Source: Phylloscopus collybita (Eukaryota > Chordata > Aves > Passeriformes > Phylloscopidae). Taken from it: DNA of 64,000 bases. The notes below the pieces were generated by a model that worked only from the letters and a program-made list of their open reading frames with translations, did no database searches and had not been told where the DNA came from. Within the stretch, counting starts at the first letter, position 1, and the number at the start of each line of letters is the position of its first letter. The DNA lies in contig JAJNNQ010000137.1 in NCBI GenBank assembly GCA_027886175.1, positions 7,072,001-7,136,000 on the forward strand, read 5' to 3'. Positions 12,070 to 21,939 of the stretch are shown here, piece after piece. The position numbers were made by a program, and so were the translations under genes.

Positions 12070-12650
12070 AAGGGTAGGTTTTGCAGGGCACCCCCAAGTT
12101 CTGCCTTGGTCCTAGTCCTGGTTAATTTTTATATTTGTGGCATGGATGAAGGAGTGGAGCAAAAATACAGGGAAGTTCTTGGGTGTTGAGGGTTGTGTGT
12201 ACTTTGGAGGAGCAGATCAGAATTCATAACCATGCTGTTAACTGCAGCAAGTGTTTGAACCATGAGGATGAAATTCAATAACGACAAGTGCCATGAATAG
12301 TAATGCCTGTGGAGAAAACCTGAAGTGCACAAATACAAATGGGAGAATAACTGGAGGAACAGCAGTATGGGAGGAGAGGGCCAAGGTCATCGTGGCTCAC
12401 AAACCACGTCTGAGCTGACAGGATAATGTGGTTGCACAAAAGGCAAATCTCATTCTGGGCTGTATTAACAGCATGACAACGGAAGTAATTATTTTGCTGT
12501 ACTAAGCAGTGATGAGACCTCAGCTGGTGCACCATTCCCCAGTCTGAAAACAAGACAGGTGCAAAAAGAAAGCACGATTTATGTCAAAAGGCTGGAAGAA
12601 GTCTACTTATTTAGTAAAAACAAGATCGGGTGGAAACATAAGGATATATG
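12070..12650 (+). pseudogene. ancient CR1/L3-like LINE reverse transcriptase remnant
   Basis: Translated pieces on the plus strand resemble the C-terminal half of CR1/L3-type ORF2. Around 12120-12150 there is a decayed 'FI..LDEGVE'-like segment. Around 12268-12295 the peptide MKFNNDKCHE corresponds to the conserved FNxDKC motif. At 12441-12475 the reading KANLILGCIN matches the usual 'KAN.ILG.I' block, followed about 30 bases later by MRPQLVHH, which matches the R-P-x-L-E-Y block. Stops and frame changes interrupt it throughout. It is much more diverged than the other CR1 copies here, which suggests an old insertion. The minus-strand frames of 69 and 92 codons are shadows. Confidence 0.7.
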
Positions 12651-14234
12651 AAATGGAATTAAGTAGTTTTAAGATGACAATGGCCATTTTTTTTCCTTCA
12701 CATCCTATATACGTGTTGCAAGAAGTGCTGACGTATTTCAAACCAAAATATTTGAAGCAGAAATTTCAATATAAGGTTGTAAGATAGAGATTGGGAAGAT
12801 TTGTAAGGTTTGTAAGACCTTTGAACTGATGTTTGGGTAAACTGGGTGCTGGAAGTTTATCATAAATATTGGAGAAGATTTTTTAAAATATTGCTTGGAT
12901 TTATATTTTTCTGCTTCATAGGGAAAGGGTAAACAACTGATCACTCAACATTCTATAACTCTTATGTATCTATAGAAATACTGCTTAGGCAAAAATTATT
13001 CTAATAGGATATTTAATAAGTCCATATGCTTTGGGTTTGTAGCTGAAAAAGAACATGAAGGATTTTCATAGCACAAAGAGGGTTCATGAAAATTATGTTA
13101 AATTTACACTTTGGGATGTCAGAGTAGGATTATGTTTTATTAGGAAATGTCAGTATAAACAAACAAGCACACAAAACCTCCAAAGAATAAATTGTCTTTT
13201 TAAGTAGAAATATCACATTCCCCAAACAATTTTTTTAAAAACAAAATGTAAAGGCTTTTGTGGAAACAGAATCTTTCCTGAAACTTTCAGTGGAGCTGAA
13301 AATACATTTTTGAAGAGTTTTATCAGAAAAGGTTTTGAACAGTTCTCTTTAGTAGTGAAGACATTGGTATTTGCTGCGTGATCCTGTGGGGCAATGACTT
13401 TGCCCTGTTTCAAACCTTGTTGCTTTTGAATTAACAGAGCTTTTTGTTCTTTCCACAATCCTTTTTTTCTCAGGATTTTTTTTCTTTCTTCTGCCTCACA
13501 CTACCCCAGACAATTCTCCCTCTAAATGGCGAAGGGAAATTAAAGACAAATTCAGACAAGTAGATAACAAGAAATCATGGAACACTTCCACAATGGTCTC
13601 TATGTTAAAGCACTTGGAAATCTGTCCTTCATTTCCCAGAACATCCCATCACTCTCGTGGAAGTGATGGTGCTGGGGCAGGAACACTTTGTGTTGTGAGG
13701 TACTGAGAGTAATTCAGAAACAACAGAGTAGTTGAGGGTGGCAAAAACATCCTGTCAGGGGAGGGATCAGAGGTGTTGTACCTTGAGTCAGAGTAATGAA
13801 GCCAGATGCCATGAGTTAAAGTCTTGCTTGTACTCTTTGGATAATTAGCCATCTCTTACATCTTTTGCAATCTCACTGCCATCTTCATAATCTCAAATGA
13901 GTTCAGTTCCCTCATCCACAGTAAATTATTTGCAACAGCGATAATTTTTTCAATATTTTATCACAGTCCTTGCTACACTGGCTCCAGGCTCATTAAGTGA
14001 TTTTTGGTGCTCCTGTAATATGAATAAATATCTTTGAATATAATGATATTTTTTTAATGTACATATAAATATATGAATAAAGCTTATCAGAGTTACACTG
14101 GCTTGAAGTGGAGCGATGCCTGAGTGACTCAATCAGAGACTTATTGCTAGCTCATCTCAACAGCCTTTACTTTGTGCTAGCCCTGTGAGAGGCAACATCA
14201 TTGTTCCCATTTTTCTGTGTCTCTTGTATATTTG
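12651..14234. other. unique non-coding stretch
   Basis: AT-rich sequence with short open frames only (81 codons or fewer). I see no mobile-element signature and no splice-bounded coding segment. Confidence 0.5.
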
Positions 14235-14596
14235 AAAAATGAAGGGCAATCTCTTTTACAAATTTCAGGGGTGCAATGGGCTTCTGAACCCAAAGTCTCT
14301 CAGCTCCAAAACACTAGTGGCTGACCTGGGCTTTCTCCTGATGTTTTTTGGCCAGAGGCTCCTGGTCAGGGTGTGCTCCCTGGCCACAGTGCAGAGCACA
14401 TTTTGCACAGCTTTTCCTGTCTGGACAGGCTCAGGAGTTACCATATGAGCTGCCTCCTGTTTCAGATGCTCAAAGGCTTCTTGCTGCTCAGGAGTCCACT
14501 CAAAATAGCTCTTCTTTTGGGTCAGAAACTGACTAAAACCTGGAATATGTTATCTCCAGGATCCCACAGGGCCCAAGAAAGCTTGTGTTTCCTTAG
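14235..14596 (-). pseudogene. endogenous retrovirus pol fragment (RT-RNase H connection region), broken
   Basis: The minus strand reads through motifs typical of the retroviral pol region between reverse transcriptase and RNase H. These are KETQAFLG (from 14594 downward), WTPEQQEAFEHLKQE (about 14505-14461), a PVQTGKAVQNVL segment, and then in another frame PLVFWS and GSEAHCTPE. The fragment is clearly dead: an in-frame stop lies at 14550-14552, a one-base frame change near 14330, and a further stop at 14300-14302. No LTR, gag or env is recognisable next to it. Avian ERVs of several classes share this arrangement and I cannot assign the class with confidence. The LTR at 16517-17202 lies on the opposite strand, so it is probably an independent insertion. 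Confidence 0.75.
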
Positions 14597-14850
14597 CTGT
14601 TTATCACATCCATGTACAGGGGACATCTGAAGGGAATTTAATAAGATACTCAAATGAAAAATAGTTCAAAAGGTGCACTCCTTGAACAAAGGGGGCTGTT
14701 TCATAAAATGGGCCAGGACTGTTTGCTCTGCTGAGCCTCTGGAGGCAGATTTTAGCAATAGGTGAACAACTCCCTTGTTTCTGCCAGAAGGTCTTGTTTA
14801 TGTTTAATTATCCCTCAGCAGAATAGGGTTCTATGATTTTTGCAAAAGTG

Positions 14851-14895
14851 ATTTCATGGCAATGTTTCATTTCATTTCATTTCATGGCAATGTTT
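14851..14895. repeat. 28-bp tandem duplication with TTTCA units
   Basis: The 17-mer ATTTCATGGCAATGTTT occurs at 14851-14867 and again at 14879-14895. The bases between them are (TTTCA/ATTTC) units, which gives a 28-bp period. Confidence 0.93.
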
Positions 14896-15787
14896 CCCTG
14901 CCAATCTACACATCATTTAAGTTTCTAACATATTTGTATTTACACATATCTGATAAGGGTGAAAACATTTATTATACTGTTTGAGTGACTAGGAACTTTA
15001 AAGTGTAGAACTTTTCCATGAAAAATTATTCCTGAATTCTATTCATTTTAAGAGTAAACAATTCAGGTTTTAAGTCATGGCCATTACAAGTCGAGAGATT
15101 CTTGTTATTACTAATTTTAATGCAATCATAAAAACTGCAGCTACTCAACATGTCAAAAAATTATTCAAAATGTAAATCTACTGAAAAACAAAGTTTTATC
15201 TAGCTGTAAAAGAACCATTTGATGGCATTCATTCTGTTTAAATAGCAGCTATTAAGCTTTTAATGGTTTTATGTTTTAAAGAATGATAAAAATCCTACTA
15301 AATAGTTCTTCTGGACCAGTTTTAAAATCAGCTAATCATGTATGATTAAGATGATAGCATTTATCACCATTGTAGCTGGTGACAGTAGCTCTTACTGTAT
15401 TCTGCCTTTCCAGTGTCTATCAAATCCTTAGAAAATACTAATGATGAGATAAACAATGTATCATTACACATATTAGAACTTCAGAAAGCTGCTCAACAAT
15501 GCCATATGCCTCACATCTCCAACATGTCACTTATTCTCATGATTCACATTTGATATTTTCTGAGAGCTTTAGAGACCTGAATTCTAAGATAGCCTTTTTT
15601 GTGCCAAAAATCAAACAAGTAGAATGATAAAGAAAACCATAGAAACATGAACTTCACTATAAAAAAGCAAAAGTATTAAATATTTTTATTAGGAATGAAT
15701 AATAATAGGATATATCATTTTCATACAAGTCAATGTTTTTGTGGCTTTAAGGAAGGTATTAATAACCCTGATTTTTGCAATAACATT

Positions 15788-15807
15788 AAAAAAAAAAAAA
15801 AAAAAAA
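15788..15807. repeat. poly-A tract, 20 bp
   Basis: A run of 20 A with no retroposed sequence recognisable on either side. It makes the poly-Lys stretch in an overlapping spurious frame. Confidence 0.95.
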
Positions 15808-16516
15808 GCCAACAAAAATGCTGCTTATTAATTCATGTCTGACACCCCAGGTAGTTTTCAGTCCAACCCAAGTTGGCCAATGTGTGTGTGAAGGCACACT
15901 GTCCTGCTAAGCATATCACTTTCATCTATGCAATTTTGGAGAGGTTGTGGGTAAATGCTGCATTGCAGTACACTACCAAGGCTCCAGGTCTATAGAATGA
16001 AAGGACTTCTTTTAGTATTTCAGTCTGTGCTGCTAATTTAGGCAGTGGAAAAGGTGTTAAAATGCTTTAAAGACAGAGAACAGTGTTTGAGCTGATTGAT
16101 TTTTCTACTTGTATTAAAAACCAAAAGAAGCTTCTAACAACTGCATCAAAGCTGCTAACAGCTATGGCTAATTTTCTGTCTCAAATCCATTGGGCTTTCC
16201 CTCCAGAGTTTAATGGCAGTTATCCACTTGCTTAGAGAAACCTCAGTTAGTGTCTCATGGTGCTGCACAGTCTTTGCATCTTTGTGATTGATGAGAAAGG
16301 TCTAAACAATGAACATTCATTGTCATATATTTTTAGACAAAGCACTGACATTAATTCTTGCAGAGCTGGGTTGGTATAAGCATATTCCCTGTATTTTGTG
16401 GCAGAAGAGATAACTCCATGCCAGTTTTAATCCAATTAGCTCTTTAGACAGGAAGCACAGGAACCACAACAAAACAGACACCAGAGCAGGCAGCAAGAAT
16501 GATGTTCAAGGGTTAT

Positions 16517-17202
16517 TGGACATGCTCATGAGGCCATTCTGTGCTTACTTGCACATTTTTTGGAGTCCAGGGCACGTGGAAAACTCCTTGTGCTGCCCTC
16601 AGGGGGTCTGAGACCCTGGCTGGGACCCCAGGGAAGCACTGCCTTTGACCTCAGTCCATGGGAAAAACTTCCAACACTCAGAGATGAGTTGAAAGCAATG
16701 AAGGTGGGAAAGAAATAGTTTAGTTTGTCACAGGGTAAAAATTTGTAGTTTGGGGTTTTTAGTATGGAGACAGATGAGAGCAAGCTGGAGAATTTTGGGT
16801 GGTGTCTCATCTTCCTCTTATGCTCCATTTTCTGCTACGACGGTGGCACAGAGACATTGGCAGGATGGGTTTGACACAGAGGTTGTGTGTTTAGAGTAGG
16901 TAGTGATTATTGGCACAGAACAATAAACATAGCACATTTTAGGAGTTAATTGGGTTAGAAACCTTTAAGAACCTTGGGATCTTATTTCCAGGGGGGTTTC
17001 ACTGTGTTCCTGGTGCGTTAAGCCAGGTTTTGGCTGCGCGCAGACCTTGAGATAAGAAATAGAATAAACACCTCTGAAGACCGAAGCTGCAAGTCTCATT
17101 TATCTTTTTAACCCTGGCACTGGACTTTTGGAGGAAAAAGATCATCCTCTCATCACAAGCAGGGACTCCTGAAAGGGAGTTTCCCGCACACATTGTCACA
17201 CA
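16517..17202 (+). mobile_element. ERV long terminal repeat, apparently solo
   Basis: This block of roughly 685 bp matches, from memory, an LTR family of passerine birds. It has GGCACGTGGAAAACTCCTTG (about 16570), the GGGTCTGAGACCCTGGCTGGGAC block (about 16606), GGTGGTGTCTCATCTTCCTC (about 16799) and the CGAAGCTGCAAGTCTC segment (about 17083). A polyadenylation signal AATAAA lies at 17063-17068, followed by a CCCGCACACATTGTCACA end near 17200, so transcription would run on the plus strand. It may start TG (16517) and end CA. I could not find matching target-site duplications, so both ends are approximate. No internal retroviral genes follow it, which fits a solo LTR. The 100- and 66-codon minus-strand frames inside it are not genes. 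Confidence 0.72.
17063..17068 (+). promoter_or_regulatory. LTR polyadenylation signal AATAAA
   Basis: This is a canonical AATAAA within the LTR, about 135 bp from its 3' end, in the position expected of the R region. It may still direct polyadenylation of any transcript reading through on the plus strand. Confidence 0.6.
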
Positions 17203-20200
17203 GCCAGCTTGACAAAGACATACATTTGGGGGTTTTTACTACATGTGGCTCCAATGCCGTCCTTAGATCCTACCCAAAGATTCAGAGGAAGGCAGTCAAG
17301 ATGAAGGTTTTTTTCTCAGCTAAGACTGACAAATCTTGTAGCGCCCTTCATTCAAGGGTGAGCAAAATTGCCATCAGCCAATAAATCAACAAGCAATCTT
17401 TGCAAATGGTATGGCTGTACTAATGAATGAGGATAAACAAGTTTCCATGGTTCAGATACTGCTGCATTGCTGCCCTCTTCATTGCACGCTGGAGAAGGTG
17501 GTGTAAGGGCATTCAAGCCAGAGAAGAACATGTTATAAGCAGGGAATATAAGGAAGGGAATACCCAGATATTCAAAAAACTGTGACCTTTCTGGTCATGA
17601 GCTGGAATGAGTTTCAGAGCCTTAGGTTCAGAGTCATACTTGCCTGACATGCTGCATTCAAATCTGAGTTGGCTTCTGCTCACTTAGAGTCACTAGCTGA
17701 GGCTGATGCCAGGTTAGGGGCTCTGCAATGTACTCTGCTGCTTGAATTTATGATTTCTGAGCACATTCCTTCAAGCTTTAAGTTTTGTTTTTTCTGCTTC
17801 TCTGAGAGGAGTATATCACGATTCTCCCTACTACCAACTAAAACCAAGGCTGTTTCCAGTTTCAGTGAGATATTGGTATACAGCACTGCAGTTCTCTGGT
17901 AAAGAGGAAAAAAAAAAACCACAAAACAAACCAGTCAACAAGTAACCAATGCTCTTTTAAAATTACAGATTAGGAAAAACTAGTTGGCAAAGGACAATGT
18001 TTTTAAAATAAAACTGCAGTATTTTGGAACAGAGCAGAAATTGGGCAACCTCTTCCTTAGGGCCTATTCTAGTCTTACAGTTCAACTTATTTGGATACGT
18101 CACCAACATGTGCACCTTGTAATGGATAAGGTTTTACTGCACTCAGTATGGAATTAGAAGTTGTCCAAAGTACCATAAAGATGACTCTCAAAGCACAAAT
18201 ATACCTCAGGAACTACTCTGAATGCCACAGGCATAGCTACTGTACTAAAAACTGATCAACAAATGGCAACTAAGAGGCAGTTGTAAAAAGCAGAGTAAGA
18301 ACTCAGGCAGCTAAGTTGCATCCATGACAAGTTATTCTTTTTCATTTAAAGCCAAATCAGACATGTTACATGATCTGCAGCCAAAAAACATAGAACCCCA
18401 GACCAGTGTTATTGTTGCTATGCCCTTTGTGGTCCCTCTGAGATCTGACTTCACCAGGTCTTGTCTTACTGCATGACTGGGATTCAAAACAAAACATCTC
18501 AGAGCAGCTGGGCAAAGCACTGCTGGTGTCAACGAGCAATGAGTCACATGCCGGAGGACAGCATGCTTCCTTGGGAGATAGATGTGATGCTCTACAGGAA
18601 TGTCAGATTAAAGTCAAGTACCCTGACTTTCAGGGCTACCAGAGAAGCAAAATATTCACCTCTGTGCATCACAATTGGTATCTAACTCAGAGTATGAAAG
18701 GGATGGGAAAAGTTTGTGCAGATTTCATCTCTGACAGAGCTGAGTTTGTTTTATAAATGGGTAGGAGAATCTTCTGGAAAGAACTGTCCTGATTTGGCCC
18801 CTTTCCTCTTCTTTCCCTATCAGTTTTGTACAACAGACCAGTTAGAATGGGAATAGAGGGAGGTTAAATGATAGCAAAACTGGATTTTTTTCAGAGTTAT
18901 TTCACGGACAGAGGAAATGAGTAGGCAGGCCTGCTTCTCGTGGAATGCAGACATTGTGGAGAATCCAAAAGGTGACTGGAGAGGGGGACTGGAGCACAGC
19001 TGAGGCTAGGACAGCTGATGGTACAGGCATTAACTAGTAGGAAAAAGAGGGGTGACCAAATCTAAAAGGTTTGGCATTATTTAAAGCCTTTCTTTTTGTA
19101 TTGCACAGGTGTGGCATACACATGAAGCCAGGTTTTCTCAAAGAATTGGACTTAGTTGACCTTGCTTGGCTTGTGTGTCTGTCCCTAGTGACATTTTTTG
19201 AATTGATTAATTTGCTCTTCAGCTGAGGGGGTGAAAGACATCACAAAGTTAAGGTTTCTGATGGTATACAAGAGGTGATGGCCAGGAGTGCCAGAAAGCT
19301 TCATAGAGTCCTGGAGCCTCCAGACTGTCTTCAAACATTATTAGACCTCAGGGAAACTGCTCTGGATGCAGTTCATCAAAGCAAAGCTTGAACCAACACT
19401 TGTAATCAGCCTTATCCAGCTTATTCAGTTCTGCTGCTCTTGCTAATATTTCCTAGTGGGACAGATATCCCATTCATTTGTGTTATCAGGATTTGTTTTC
19501 CTCCTGTTACCTTCCCATTCTTTCCCTCCATAGAGGAGGTCTCTTTTGTTTGACAACAAGTGATTCTAATTAATCATTTTATGGTGCTTTTGAATTGTGC
19601 TGCTCTGATTAATTTGGGGAACTGGCTATAGGGTTGAGCTGAAGTGATAGTGAGTTGTGAATGCAGGCTCTATTGTCTGTAACAGCACAAAATGCTTGTG
19701 CAGAGTGGTTTGAAAATATAAGTATTTCTTCCTTCTGTAATATGCTATGCTTGCTTAAAGCTTTCAAAGCAATGTTCCTGTTATGTGCAATGAGAGGTTA
19801 CCCAAAAGTTAAGAAGATAATTACTCAAGCATTGGAGCATTATAAGTCAGAGGCTAGTCTACCATTATTTCAGTCTTATTGAAGATTGGCATTATTATTA
19901 TTGTTATTAATACTCATAGGATAAATTTAAGAATTTTATTATATTCAGGGACTGAATATGATTTCATAGCCATAATGCTGGGTCTTCTGACTTCCTAGAA
20001 ACTTCCTGCTGTTCCATTCCAGCAAAATTTCTTTTCCATTTACGTAGACCTGCCAGGATAACATAATAACATATGAACTCATATAAATCATCTGAGTCAT
20101 GTACTGTTAAAAGTGAACTGTTAATATAAGAGGTGTGAGTCCTAGTAGGAGTAAGAGCTATCAGTATGATTTTTATGCCTTGATTCCAGTCTGACTATCT

Positions 20201-20639
20201 AATTCTGACTCTGTACCCAAGTACACCAAAGTGTGCATCATATATATAAAACTATCCAAATACTCATCTAGAGAAATACCTACAAAATAACTATAGGTTA
20301 AGGATTTTTTTCTCAAGAGGGATATGAGTTGGAATGTGGCACTGTACAGCTGTGTGGCTGCTGCTGTGGAAAGTGGTAATGGATAAGCACTTTCTCCCCA
20401 TATTCCACTGCTCTCAGCTGTGTCAGTGAGGATAAAAAGGAAGGTTTTCCCTGGTAAACATCTAGCTCTTCAAGCTCTGACTTCCCTAGAGTAGGAGCCC
20501 TCTTAAATTTTTGAATGTAGAAATGTCTGTGTGTGTGCAGTTTATTCTGGTGCATAACCAAAACCTCTAGGGATTAACAGAGTACAAATACTAATGAATA
20601 ATGTACCATGAAAAGCAAACAAGATAGCTTCAGAGACCA
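17203..20639. other. unique non-coding stretch
   Basis: No recognisable gene or mobile element. The open frame at 18526-18756 (76 codons, plus) has a fairly even amino-acid mix but no motif I recognise and no convincing splice sites. Confidence 0.5.
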
Positions 20640-20990
20640 TAAAATCATAGAACATCCTGAATTGGAAGAGACTCATCAGAGTCATCAAGTCCAACCACTG
20701 GCCCTGCACAAGACACCCCAGGAACACTACCATGTGCCTGAAAGCACTGTCCGAACCCTCTGTGGACTCTGTCAGGCTCAGTGCTGTGAGCACTTCCCTG
20801 GGGAGCCTGTTCCAGTGCCCAGCCACCCTCTGGGTGAGGAACCTTTTCCAAACTAAACCTCCCCTGACTCAGTTTCATGCTGTTTCCTCCAGTCCTGTCA
20901 CTGGTTACGAGAGAGACGAGACCAGAACCTGCCCTTGCGAGGAAATGAAGACCACAACAATCCAGGTCATCTCTCTGTGTTCCCCTGACA
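20640..20990 (-). mobile_element. CR1 LINE 3' part
   Basis: On the plus strand it opens ATCATAGAACATCCTGAATTGG (20643), the complement of a CR1 3' end. It continues through GGCCCTGCACAAGACACCCC, GGGGAGCCTGTTCCAGTGCCCA (about 20800) and CCTCCCCTGACTCAGTTTCATG. The blocks resemble the passerine CR1 type that carries a 'CCTGCACAGGACACCCCA' segment, so it is a different subfamily from the copies at 36.1 and 62.9 kb. The open frames of 118 and 95 codons are shadows of it. It is 5'-truncated and has no coding capacity. Confidence 0.92.
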
Positions 20991-21423
20991 GAGCTTTGCA
21001 CACATATGGCAATATGTAAAATCTCCTTTACTCCTCAGAGCCCATGCAGAATTTGGCTTTAGCTGCTGTCATGAACTTAAACTTTCTATGCTTTGAATGG
21101 AAACATAAAAATTATTAACTGACATATTTTTCTCTTGGCTAAATGTTGTTCTCTCAGGTGAGCAGCTGAGGTAAAGGTGTCAGGCTGACTCAGGAACTAA
21201 GGGAATGGTGATGTGGCTGTGAGGCTGATATCAACATAAAAACCTCTGGGATTTTACTATCTTGACAATTTATGATACTTTCCTGGCAGGAGGTCAGCAG
21301 GCTTGGAGACCATGCTGCAGAATTGATGAAAAGTGAACAACATCTTTGTCTCTGAAGTCTCACTTTCTTATACCTTTTTTGAAATTATAATTCAGTCTGC
21401 AAAGAAAGATCTTGAAAAGATCC
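20991..21423. other. unique non-coding stretch
   Basis: I see no gene, repeat or regulatory signal here. Confidence 0.5.
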
Positions 21424-21424
21424 A

Positions 21425-21492
21425 GATAGATAGATGGATGGATGGATGGATGGATGGATGGATGGATAGATAGATAGATAGATAGATAGATA
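21425..21492. repeat. compound GATA/GATG microsatellite
   Basis: Seventeen tetranucleotide units lie in the order (GATA)2 (GATG)8 (GATA)7 without interruption. It is a likely polymorphic marker, and GATA repeats also provide GATA-factor core sites. Confidence 0.98.
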
Positions 21493-21837
21493 CAAGGGAC
21501 CAGAAATAAAAATCCTTGTTTCATTCTTTAAAGCCATTAAGCATAAAATAACAAAATAAGAGATATTTTCTGAGTATCTGAAACATCACTTATTTGTTAT
21601 AAATGATCTGCTGAACATTTTCAGTGTAAGAAGACTTGAAAGTATCTGGAGTGATTTTGTTGGCTTTAGGTTTATTACAGGGTTTTCCTGCTGGATCAAG
21701 AATTGGGTACAAAGGAAATTAAAGAGTTGATATTGCTCCATGTTAATATATTACTATTAATCTAATAAACATATAAACAATTTTTTTTGTGTTAGACAAC
21801 AAGGACAGATTAACAACAAAAATCTGTGGTGTACAGG

Positions 21838-21938
21838 GAATACCAGGATAATGTAGGTTGGAAGAAACATCTGGAGGACATCTGGTCCAATCTTTGGCTC
21901 AAAACAAGAGAAATTTTGATCACTCTAGAACTGAAACA
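21838..21938 (-). mobile_element. short diverged CR1 3' end
   Basis: The plus strand reads AGGATAATGTAGGTTGGAAG then CATCTGGAGGACATCTGGTCCAA. This follows the CR1 3' end pattern 'GGTTGGAAGGGACCTCTGGAGGTCATCTGGTCCAA'. Only about 100 bp is recognisable. It is old and heavily truncated. Confidence 0.68.
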
Positions 21939-21939
21939 T

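Larger units (their letters stand above)
14597..16516. other. unique AT-rich stretch
   Basis: No gene recognised. It holds a 28-bp tandem duplication (14851-14895), an A20 run (15788-15807) and an inverted pair of TAAT core sites at 15333-15348 (TAATCAT-gt-ATGATTA), a possible homeodomain target. The part from 14900 to 15500 is especially AT-rich and free of recognisable repeats. Confidence 0.55.

Noticed and set aside
14235..17202. pol fragment and LTR as parts of a single provirus.
   Set aside because: They are on opposite strands and differ in apparent preservation, with unique sequence between them.
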